Source: Amblyomma americanum (Eukaryota; Arthropoda; Arachnida; Ixodida; Ixodidae). From it: 64,000 nt of DNA. The stretch spans positions 183,806,204 through 183,870,203 of the forward strand of contig NC_135497.1 of the NCBI RefSeq assembly GCF_052857255.1, read 5' to 3'. The position numbers and the translations under genes were made by a program. Shown here piece by piece: positions 55,339-64,000 of this stretch (position 1 is the first letter of the stretch; each line of letters opens with the position of its first letter). The notes below the pieces were generated by a model, which was not told the DNA's origin, made no database searches, and saw only the letters and a list, made by a program, of their open reading frames with translations.

Positions 55339-55888
55339 GCTATACGAAGAAGCCCAAACTACAACTTTGTTGAGATTGGTCATGATAGGTTTCTTTGATT
55401 TGGCTGCACTCTCTGCACTAGTTCTGTGAAGTTCTGCGGTGGTGCCGGCAGCGTGCAACAACAGCTCAGGCAGTTCAAATGCAGCTTGGCACTGGCCGCT
55501 TCCAAAACGAATGGTCGAGTGCAGGCCCGATTGTCCAATAGCCTTGCTGTCGTCACGAAATTGCAACCAACTGCATGCCGCCGACACCATCAAAATCCTG
55601 AAACACTTGGAAGAATTTTCAAGCAGTAAATTGCAATGAAGTTTTACCACAAACCTGCTCTAGGAAATGGTCGTTTCACAGAAAGAAAAAAAATCGTTGC
55701 ATGTATACACACAGGCGACTTACGAATTAGCGCTGAAATGCTGCCCATGCGACTCGACTTGACCGCTCAGGTTTTCATTATGACTCCTCAAACAGTCACT
55801 CACCTCCTCTATGTGTAGGTCGAAGAAGCAGAGAACGTATGGTACAAGCTATTTAATGAAATTGTGACAGTTATTTGCTGAAAGGTTA
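55339..55888. other. No gene confirmed
   Basis: The minus strand has an open frame (55138-55650) that overlaps the hairpin; no domain. A 55-bp stretch at 55806-55862 recurs inverted at about 57068-57120 (AGGTCGAAGAAGC and TTTAATGAAAT), of unknown meaning. Confidence 0.35.
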
Positions 55889-55982
55889 TGGCTTATGGGG
55901 GTTTAACGTCCCAAACCAACTCAGGCTATGAGGGACGCCGTAGTGAAGGGCTCCGGAAATTTTGACCACCTGGTGTTCTTAA

Positions 55983-56764
55983 GGGAGCATAGACACCTAA
56001 CTTTTGGGTGCGTGGTTTCTTCTTTTTAATGTAATGATGCCACTGTGGTGGCTCAGTGGTTATGGGGCTTGGCTGCTGACCCAAAAGACGTGGGTTCGAT
56101 CCCGGCCCCGGGGTTGAATTTTGATGGAGGCGAAATTCTAGAGGCCCATGTACTGTGTGATGTCAGTGCACGTTAAAGAACCCCAGGTGGTCGAAATTTC
56201 CAGAGCCCTTTACTACAGTGTCCCTCATAGCCTGAGTCGCTTTGGGACATTAAACCCCCATAAACCAAGCCAATCTTTTTTTGTAATGAGGTGTAAGGCA
56301 TTATTATACATGGATTACCATGTGGTATGCTCCTATGGCTGCTAAATAATTTATAACTGAATTTTTTTCTTGTGCTGTTTCAGTTTCACTAGCTGAAAGA
56401 TGACTGTGACCTTAAAGAGAGGTTGTAGGTCATGTGAGGCGTGAAAAACTGCAATATAATTGGTGCTTCTACATTTGTTGTCATTCCTGCTCTTGAGGAA
56501 GGCTGGCTTCAGTACTGCAGTAAATTAAAACGATTAAGCAGCAATTATATCGCAGTTTTTCTCTGCCTCATATGACCTAAAACCTCTCTTTGACGTCACA
56601 GCTCTCATTCGGCTGTTGAAACCGAAACAGCATGACAGAAATATTCTATTATAAATTATTTAGCGGTTGTAGGCGAATACCACATGGTGATTCATGCATA
56701 GTAGTGTCTTTTGCATCATTATAAAGAAGAAAATATGCCACCAAAATTAGGTCTCTATGCTCCC
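55983..56764. mobile_element. Palindromic TTAA MITE (copy 1), carrying a nested SINE
   Basis: TTAA at 55979-55982 and 56765-56768. Ends GGGAGCATAGACACCTAACT and the complementary AGGTCTCTATGCTCCC. The arms are long (roughly 200-250 bp each): TTCTTCTTTTTAATG, ACCATGTGG, CTAAATAATTTATAA and TGACGTCA-region phrases recur inverted. Removing the SINE leaves about 530 bp, matching the copy at 60421. Confidence 0.9.
56037..56287 (+). mobile_element. SINE family A copy nested in the MITE
   Basis: Plus orientation: CACTGTGGTGGCTCAGTGG head, GGGTTCGATCCCGGCC B box, body, and tail GAGTCGCTTTGGGACATTAA. Flanking GTAATGATG / GTAATGAGG phrases look like a short diverged target duplication. Confidence 0.92.
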
Positions 56765-56847
56765 TTAACGTGCATTGGCATCGCACAGTACACGGGCCCC
56801 TAGAATTTCGCCTCCATCGAAATTCGACCACCGCGGCCAGGATGAAA

Positions 56848-57045
56848 CCCGTGACCCGAAAGACGCGGGTTCGATACTGGCCGCGGCAGTCGAATTTTGA
56901 TGGAGGCGAAATTCTAGAGTCCCGTGTATTGTGATGTCAGTGCATGGTAAAGAACCCCAGGTGGTCGAAATTTCCAGAGCCCTTAGCTATGGCATCCCTC
57001 ACAGCCTGAGTCACTTTGGGACGGTAAACCCCCATAAACCATAAA
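56848..57045 (+). mobile_element. SINE family A, 5' truncated, head-to-head with its neighbour
   Basis: Begins at GACCCGAAAGACGCGGGTTC inside the head, continues through the body to GAGTCACTTTGGGACGGTAA. It lies back to back with the minus-orientation SINE ending at 56838. Confidence 0.9.
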
Positions 57046-59096
57046 GCTTTCAACAAAGAACAGTCATCATTTCATTAAATAACTAGTGCCATACCTTTCC
57101 CGCTTCTTCGACCTACACATGGGCACCGCCGTATTGCTGCACCGCAGCTGCGCTTCCATTTCGGCAAGTGCAAGCCAGCCTAGAACTCGTGCTGCACTTC
57201 TTGAACTTGTGCAGAAAGTGCAGCCAAATGGAAGAGACCTTATGATTATGTGGCTATTTCCTTTGCATTGGGTGGGCGACAGTTTTTGTCCTAGCCATTA
57301 CATAGAAAGAAGAAACAAAAAGGAAACATGGAAGCATTCACTATTAAGACAACAGCTTTCACCTGCAGACCCCAAATGAACAAAGCCTGCCTGTATAGTG
57401 AACAAAACAACTAGGCTGTCACAGATCTAGCAAATTATAATTTTGAAAGTGGGCCTCCTGCTGTGAAACTGGCAACGTTTGTGCCCCTAGAGACAAGCAG
57501 AGGCGAGAAGCCACAGACGAATGTATGTAGGACAGGGAGCTGAACGAGGAAGTAGTTCCCATAATTGAAGAATACATGGAAAGACAAGGACGAGACACGT
57601 TTATGTTCTTCCTTCTGTGTTCGTCGTTTTGTTTTCACAAGTTAGGAGTAGATGTTTGTTGTAGTTTCACTTTTTTAGGAAAATGGGGAGAGGATTGTTC
57701 ATCTTGAGACATGTAGCCCAAAAGACAGAGCACAGGAGTGACTCACACAACATTAGTCTTTGCATTTTGTTCCTACTGTTCTGTGTGCTTGCACCCCTTG
57801 TACCCAAATGAGGCATTGACATGATCTTACGTGGTGCTATGCTGGTAAAAGGATGTGTGCTGCATGCATATGGGTGTGTGGCATTCAGATTCAAGCACCA
57901 ACACACAGCTTCTAGTGCAGTAGGAATTACGGGAGGAAAAAAAGCCTCAAGGATGTAGATGAATAGTTTAGTTCTTCAGTTTGCCTTTTCTGAAAAATTC
58001 TCTGGCAGGATGTTTTAATACATGTCAGCCCACCCCTCATGTAATACTCCCTTGTGGGCCTTTGAGGTACAAATAAATAAAAAAAAGTAATGACCTTTCA
58101 AACAGTATAATTTGCAGCTTTGGTGCAAGATTTTTGGTGGCCACTTCAGGGAGTGTTTGCCCAGAGCTTGTAGTGATTGCTTAATGGCGCTTGGTCCCAA
58201 GAACCGTACAGTTAACCAATTGCCCTCGTGCCTCTTGGTGAGAAAATCTGAGGTCAAAATGACAATTTACCATAGCTGTGAACAGTAATGAGCTGGATGT
58301 ATTGCCTAAGAGAAACGAGGTCATCTGCTTGACAGTAGTAAGAATTTTGAGTTGGTTAGAGTATAGATGACTTAACACCATCTTCCATATCTTAATAGAT
58401 GTGGCATTGTTGGCATGTGTAATTAAAAATTTGTTTCGATGTGTGTGGCTGGTGAGCTGTCAGCTCTGTCATGACGAAGTTGTAAGCTCAACCAGAAGTA
58501 CCTGTGCTGTTTGAGCTCAGGGCAAGAGCTTTGAGCGAGGCCGCTGCACTACGTCCTTGTTGTACATTTGGCTTTCATGGTACTCCAACTTCCTCCTTCC
58601 CCCACCTGTGTTAGGAATGTCGCCATGGGGCCGAGCGAAAGTGGTGGGGTGTAATTAGAGCAGTGGCATGGCCATAAGGTCCATCCGAACAGCACTGCGT
58701 AAGACTTGTTTGCTGGATTGGCCCCGCAGTCAGAACTGGGGTGAGTTATGAGTGGGCCACTGTGGAAAGAGACAGTAGAGCAGCGGAAAACATGCCACGA
58801 ATGGTGGAGAGCTATAATTTGGAAGCAACCTTTGATGCCTTTGTTGCCATTGTGGTCAAAGTTATCTGTGCGACCATCAAGGGCAGCACCTGTTCTGAAT
58901 GCATCGCATAGCAATAGATCAGAGCTTCAATTTTATAGTTAGATCATGGGCCTTACTGCAGGAGGTGTATGAATCGGTTCAGATTTCACATTGACATGCA
59001 TCAAATTCAGCAACGTTAGTACTCACAGGTACAGTAAAACCTCGTTAAGGCATACCTCGCGGCACTGTGGAAAAACTGTGTGCAAAGCGGCAATAT
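57046..59096. other. No gene seen
   Basis: No recognised domains. CAGTAAAACCTCGTTAAGGC at 59032-59051 looks like a pogo/Tigger-type transposon end, but the opposite end was not found. Confidence 0.4.
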
Positions 59097-59818
59097 TGTC
59101 ACGAAGACGACGAAGCTGGCAGTGGTATGGGAACGGAAAGGTCACGTTATAGGCGAGCGGCCATTAAAATCATCTCACTGCCATCATTCATCGCCGCTTA
59201 TTATTCGGCTGGTCACCACTTAACATTTGGTGTGAGATGCGGGGTATCATCCCCATCCTGGTCCTGGATCTTCAGAGTCCTCCGCCTGCCGTTATCATCG
59301 GCCGTGTGCACCTGGTTCGCCCTGCTGTGCCCCAGCCCGCCGAACCTGAATCGACCTCGCCGCTCATCCCAGTCCCGTCCCCCGCCCTGACCACAAGGCA
59401 TGTTGACATGACAACGCTGCCGCGACCCGAGACACCGCCCACACGTGAGGACACCGCCCCCCTGCCCATGCCATTCGGTGCATTCAAGGGCTTCGTCCGT
59501 CGGCTACTGGCGACCTGTGTCCCGGAAGCTTCGTCGACCAGGATTCATTCACACATATCTTTCATCGTGGCGGCCAGCACTTCCCCCCATGCCATGTACC
59601 ATCCTCCTCTGAACCCATCTCCACTGAGCCGTCTCTCCATCGGTGTCTTCTATTCACTATCGGGACAATCGCTCGGCAGCCCCGGGTAGTCTCACTAAAA
59701 CGACGAAGCTGGCAGTGGCGCGGGAACAAAAAGTTCGCGCTATAGGCGAACGGCCATTAGAATGATCTCACTGCCATCGTTCATCGCCGCTTATTATTCG
59801 GCTGGTCGCCACTTAACA
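59097..59818 (+). mobile_element. TRIM-like miniature LTR retroelement
   Basis: Two direct repeats of about 129 bp (59097-59225 and about 59690-59818) share ACGACGAAGCTGGCAGTGG, GAACGGCCATTA-type and CGCCGCTTATTATTCGGCTG phrases. The left one starts TGTCAC and both end TTAACA (TG...CA). Flanks are ATAT at 59093-59096 and 59819-59822, a 4-bp target duplication. TTTGGTGTGAGATGCGGGG directly after the left repeat is placed like a tRNA primer-binding site. The 464-bp interior has a Pro-rich 150-codon frame (59237-59689) without pol domains, so the element would depend on another retrotransposon. No clear polypurine tract is visible. Confidence 0.85.
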
Positions 59819-60420
59819 ATATGCCCAAACTGAAAGCAGCCTGAGTATATCCGTTGACCTGGTAAAAGATGATACCTGAGGCATTTCAAAGAATGCGCAG
59901 GTGAAACCTTTTAATCGCATAGCTACGAGTGCAGCCCTCAAAGGTATGTAAGCCAGGTCCCGTGTCCCAGCTGCTCTATTAGGCCGTATTTGAGCGAGCA
60001 AGCAAGTATCTAGCACGCATGCAGTTTTTTCCAACAGTACAAGTTTAGCTGTCTTCAGCTTCCATGTAGGCGTTACTTTCATTGGATGGTGTTTTGCCAA
60101 TGATGGAAGCAACAGTGTCAATACCAAACTATGCTGAAGAAGTCTTGGACTGCAGTGTCTAATACATCACCAATCGTGCAAAAAAAAATGACTCTCCGCA
60201 ATGCGTCCTCTGCAACAAAATACCTCCTGTAAACAGGAGGTATTTAGGAATACCTGCTCTATTCCGAGGCCTGGATTCAGAACAGTTGGGGATAAGAGTT
60301 AATGGAGAATATTTTAGTAATCTGCAATTCTCAGGTGATATCTCTAAGTCGCTCAGCAGATGAACTGCAAAGCAAGATCAGTAAGCAGAATGGTGGGTCT
60401 AAAGAGTTAAAGGAGTATAG
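59819..60420. other. No gene seen; one short hairpin
   Basis: Contains a perfect 12-bp hairpin, AAATACCTCCTG / CAGGAGGTATTT, at 60218-60245 with a 4-base loop. No coding signature. Confidence 0.5.
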
Positions 60421-60914
60421 ACACCTAACTTTTGGGTGCGTGTTTTTTGTTTGTAATGATGCGTAAGGTGTTGTTATACATGAATTACCACCTGGTATTC
60501 TCCTATAACCACTAAATAATTTATAATAGCATTTCTTTCTCGTGCTGTTTTGGTCTCAGTTTCAACAGCCGAATGAGGACTTTGATGCCAACGTGTGCCT
60601 ACAGGTCACGTGAGGCATAAAAATGCAATATAATCGCTGCTTCCACATTAGTTGTCATTCCAGCCCTTGAGCAAGGCTGGCTTCAGCCCTGCAGTAAATT
60701 ATATCGGCGTTTTTCTATGCCTCACATGACACAAAAGTACTCTTTGACGTCACAGCCATTGTTCGGCTGTTGAAACCGAAACAGCATGACAGAAAAAATT
60801 ATAAATTATTTAGCGGCCGTGGGCAAATATCACATGGTGATGCATGCGTAGTAGTATTTTATGCATCATTGTAAAGAAGAAAACATGCCACCAAAGTTAC
60901 GTGTATATATTCCT
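60421..60914. mobile_element. Palindromic TTAA MITE (copy 2)
   Basis: TTAA at 60417-60420 and 60915-60918. Starts AGGAGTATAGACACCTAACT; the other end is the complementary ACGTGTATATATTCCT. Total 494 bp, with arms of over 200 bp sharing CTAAATAATTTATAAT, TGATGCAT and GGTTGTTGAAACCG-like phrases. It is the same family as 55983-56764, uninterrupted. Confidence 0.9.
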
Positions 60915-62254
60915 TTAACACGCAGAAAACCAAATGGAAAATGCTCTTGGCCATTCCCTTCAATGCAAATGCTGTGTGGTGTATAATATTGTTATGTGGT
61001 GGCCGTCCAAAGAGTAAGGCGCGATGAACGATGGCAGAGTTATAATTTAATGGCCGTTGGCCTAGCGCGACTGCTCTGTAATGCACCACAGCCAGCTTCG
61101 TCGTCTTTGTCACAATATTCCTTTTTCTCATGGACATTGTCACATGTAGGGAACTGGGTGGTGTGTCATTGTTTGCGTAAGTACTTAAGGACACTGAGAA
61201 GTTCCCTAGGCAGCCGCTGACCACACACCATGCGTGGCAAAATTACTTTCGAAAAGTAATTAAATTCTATTACGAATTCATTTCCTAGAAATCACAGAAG
61301 TAATTAAATTACATTACAAATTACTGGTCTCAAAAAGTAACGACATTACATTACAATTACCTGCCTTAAGTAATGAAAATTACTTAGTTTTGATGCTAAA
61401 ATGTTGCGCATTGGTCATGGTTTGTGCAAAATTTCTAGTTTTTTGTTTGCACTGCCACTGAGCTTGAAAATGGGTGTTGGAAATTTTGCCCCTCTTTACT
61501 CAATTTGAACAGCCACTTTGCTGATGTAGATGGTCTTTCTCATATCACTCTTCAATCAGAAGTACACCATTCAATGTGTAATATCGTCCCACCATCCTGA
61601 TTTTGAAGAATTTGTCATCCGCATAAACAGCCGGAGTACATTGACTGCTTATCCACGCATCATCCCAGAAGTGCACAGGGGTGCAGAGAAGCTGCCAGTT
61701 CTGCTGATGTTCAATTGATTTGTTCTGCAGGCAAGTTGGTGGAAATAAATTGCATGTCAGTGGGACGCTGTTGTTTTTGTTGCCCTTGAGTTAGAAATAG
61801 GGCCTCAAATGAGGCCATAAAAAACCGACAACTCACGACTAACTTTCTTAGACGTGTCAGTTGAGACTTCTTGTCAGTGCGGCGATGTCAAAGTACTTGC
61901 TCAAGCACTCGCAGTGCATCTGTGCGAAGGTGCCATATGGCATGCCTTGGTCATGGCGCTCTTCTGGTGGCCATGCAGTGCGTTTGTATGTGAGACCGTA
62001 TGCAGTGCAGGAAGATGCGTAGCAGTCCTGTGACTGATATGCAGACTTTTCACAAAGGCAGTGCTGGCGCCTGCGCACACATCAGCTCTCGTCTGCGTAC
62101 GCCGCTTCCCTGGGGAGCTGGCTATTACTGGTTGCGCACTTTTAAGGCAAGAGCCTTAAGTGGCACTTTAATGCGATACCCGGCTATGTTGTCGATGTCC
62201 AGGAAAAGTGGTTCACAACCCCCAGTGACATCATCAGCAAAGAGAAAAATTTCT

Positions 62255-62340
62255 TCCGAGGGTGCAGGGAATTGAACCAAGGGCCTTCAGACTGTGAGGT
62301 GATCGCGCAACCCATTGGCCACAAAACAGCGTTGCTTCGT
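62255..62340 (-). mobile_element. tRNA-like SINE head of a third type (fragment)
   Basis: On the minus strand TGGCCAATGGGTTGCGCGAT precedes GGTTCAATTCCCTGC, a B-box match. No intact tRNA fold was found, so a SINE head is more likely than a tRNA gene. Confidence 0.45.
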
Positions 62341-62504
62341 GGCGAGTAATGATTCATTTAATGTGTTGCCCTATGACTGTATGCTAATGAGTAGGTGTGT
62401 CACTAAAAAGGAAGGAAACAATATAAATTAAAAAATGAATGTTTTTCGCCTTCAAAGCATGGAAGTAGTCTCTAGTGCCTTTGTAATTTATTTTATCTAT
62501 GGGA

Positions 62505-62745
62505 GTCCCCGCTGTGGCTCATTGGTTATATGGTGCTCGGCTGCTGACCCGAAAGACTGGTTTGATCCCGACCTCAGCAGTCTCATTTCGGTGGAGGTGT
62601 ACTGCTATAGGCCCCTGTACTGTGCGATATCAGTGCACTTTAAAGAACCCCAGGTGGTCAAAATTCCTGGAGCCCTTCACTATGGCATCCCTCATAGCCT
62701 AAGTTGCTTTGGGACGTTAAACCTCATAAACCAAACTAAACCAAA
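62505..62745 (+). mobile_element. SINE family A copy
   Basis: Plus orientation: CCGCTGTGGCTCATTGGTTA head, GGTTTGATCCCGACC (B box with changes), body GTGCACTTTAAAGAACCCCA, tail AAGTTGCTTTGGGACGTTAA followed by CATAAACCAAACTAAACCAA. Confidence 0.92.
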
Positions 62746-63078
62746 GCAAATCTTTGTAGCATTTTTTAGGACATGTTCAGAAAATTTGGGACATTATACC
62801 CCCATATACCCTACCTTTGCTTTGTATATGCTCATCTCCACAAACATGAGGCCAAAGCATGGCAGATGCGAGGAGAAGCATGGACTCAATATGCAGCAAA
62901 AGTAATATTGCTAGTAATTAATTACTTTTCCGTGAAATTACTGCTTGAAAGTAGTTCACTACATTACTAAATTTCCAGGCTACAAAAGTAATGAATTACA
63001 TTAGAAATTACCGAGAAAAGTAATTTAATTACTGTAATTATATTACAGTAATTTAATTGCTGGCTAGTCTGCCACGCA

Positions 63079-64000
63079 CTGATTTCAAGGTGATTGCACA
63101 CTGCTTTTCAATGAATGCGAAATCCTGACATGATAGCTTCTGCAAATGGTACGAAACAAGGCCTTTTGCATTTTTAAGGCAAAGGTTTGTGCCACCTTCC
63201 CTTTTATTTTTTTGTCTCGCCCCCCCCCCCCCCCCCCCTCCCTCCTTTTCTCCCTTCATATTTTTTTTGGATGTTATGAATGCAATGTTTTAGCAACAAG
63301 CTTGAATTAGCCCCTATGAAAAATTTTTTTGCTGGTCTGCACGTGACTGTCTCTATGTCCAGGTTTTGAGCCATTTCCTAGTCCCTGGCATTTATTGGCA
63401 CTTTCACTTCATTAAAACCTTTGTGAATGTGCTGGCACAAATTTTGAAAAGTTCCTTTTCTAGCGCTTGCAAGTTGTTTCCATATTTTTGTTTTCCATGG
63501 GGGTGAAGTTTCATGGCATGTCCAGTCCGTCAAATATTTCTTACCGTTCTCAGATACTTTGTCCCATTACACTTGTGCATTGTGGAAGAGCCGCAGCTGC
63601 TCTTAAGATGCTTTGTGTCTTTGCCTTTGTGCAGGACAGCAGCGGCGTCTTCTCCGCAATGCTCAAATGCATGTGGGCAAAGCATCCAAAAATGATGACT
63701 AGCTTGGCTGGCATTTTCTCTTGGTATCTGAATGCATCATATGGTCAGAATTTGGCAAAATTATGGACATATATGCCAGGGAATCATTTCAAAAAGTTAT
63801 CCAGGACTTGTATTGTGAATAAAAATAGCACAACACGCATAATTTTTGGTTTTGTGATACTGCAGATTACACGAATCAAGAACAGAACAGCAAGGTTATA
63901 CTGTATTTCTTGGAAGGGCTGTGACGTTTTTAAAGGGTGTCTAGCAATCTAGAATTGTCAAGAGGAATTTCGTTTACCTGGAAAAATCGGGGAGTTGTGA
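63079..64000. other. No gene seen; poly-C run
   Basis: A C-rich run at about 63219-63240 next to a T-rich tract. A 161-codon frame (63467-63952) overlaps another frame, has no recognisable domain and is probably chance. Confidence 0.4.

Larger units (their letters stand above)
55889..56838 (-). mobile_element. SINE family A split by a MITE that itself contains another SINE
   Basis: The minus-orientation SINE runs from 55895 (GGGTTTAACGTCCCAAACCA) to 55982 and resumes at 56765 with TTAACGTGCATTGGCATCGC, ending about 56838 in the complement of the head. The two halves join at TTAA, which is duplicated around the MITE. Three insertion generations are visible. Confidence 0.92.
61231..63078. mobile_element. 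1.85-kb element with subterminal AGTAATTAAATTAC arrays
   Basis: Terminal TGCGTGGCA at 61231 is complementary to TGCCACGCA ending at 63078. Just inside each end lie clusters of AAGTAATTAAATTACA-type motifs (61245-61385 and 62905-63060) in mostly inverted arrangement. The middle has no recognisable transposase and contains two SINE-related pieces. Target duplication is not evident. Superfamily unknown; arrays of short subterminal motifs are a hAT-like feature. Confidence 0.6.

Noticed and set aside
57086..57379. 97-codon plus-strand open frame
   Set aside because: No domain; its first part is shared with an inverted stretch at about 55806-55862 that is not open in the same way.
63467..63952. 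161-codon open frame near the window end
   Set aside because: Overlaps a second frame, ordinary AT-rich composition, no recognisable domain or splice context.

Overview
The window looks like non-coding, repeat-dominated DNA from a hard-tick (ixodid) nuclear genome, probably a metastriate tick. The main reason is a dense population of tRNA-headed SINEs that resemble, from memory, the tick Ruka-type SINEs. They are mixed with decayed LINE, Ty3/Gypsy, P-element-like, hAT and PIF/Harbinger copies and several short inverted-repeat elements. There are no bacterial operons, no rRNA, and no tRNA gene that can be separated from SINE heads. Species assignment is inference.

Layout. Positions 1-2735 are one arm of a long inverted duplication; the other arm is 37486-41139. 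Both arms carry a 136-nt exon-like segment, SINEs with a nested fold-back insertion, about 1 kb of unidentified DNA and a dead LINE with RT and RNase H. Between the arms lie: a long-TIR element (3123-5572), a TTAA-flanked MITE (7879-8414), a complete but broken P-element/THAP9-like transposon with perfect 27-bp TIRs (9558-13571), a Ty3/Gypsy remnant (15313 to about 17780), a 30-bp dyad minisatellite (18185-18690), a CR1/Jockey-type LINE tail (19316-20163), a tandem E-box/CRE array ahead of a TATA-initiator pair (22207-22652), a PIF/Harbinger element (22801-24106), the one long intact ORF of the window (minus strand, 25636-27516, a linker-histone-like protein with repetitive tails), a 3-bp-TSD MITE (30745-31233) and a fragment that may be Penelope-like (about 34140-34378).

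After the right arm come a ZMYM1-like hAT pseudogene (42196-44185), a dense zone of a second SINE family whose tails are (ATT)n (41835-52277), pieces of I-like LINEs (48486-49140 and 51470-53191), an inverted hairpin, a three-layer nested insertion (55889-56838), a 722-bp TRIM-like element with two LTR-like repeats and a 4-bp TSD (59097-59818), a second copy of the palindromic TTAA MITE (60421-60914) and a 1.85-kb element with AT-rich subterminal arrays (61231-63078).

The only good candidate for a functional host protein gene is the H1-like ORF. Three short exon-like segments (150-285, 40855-40990, 54164-54202) are tentative. The genes do not form a pathway; what connects the features is transposition history, and much of it can be ordered from nested insertions and target-site duplications. 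I did not find a convincing undescribed multi-gene system. The strongest unusual observations are the inverted duplication with a SINE-SINE deletion in one arm, the repeat-built H1-like protein, the TRIM-like element and the tandem E-box/CRE promoter-like array.
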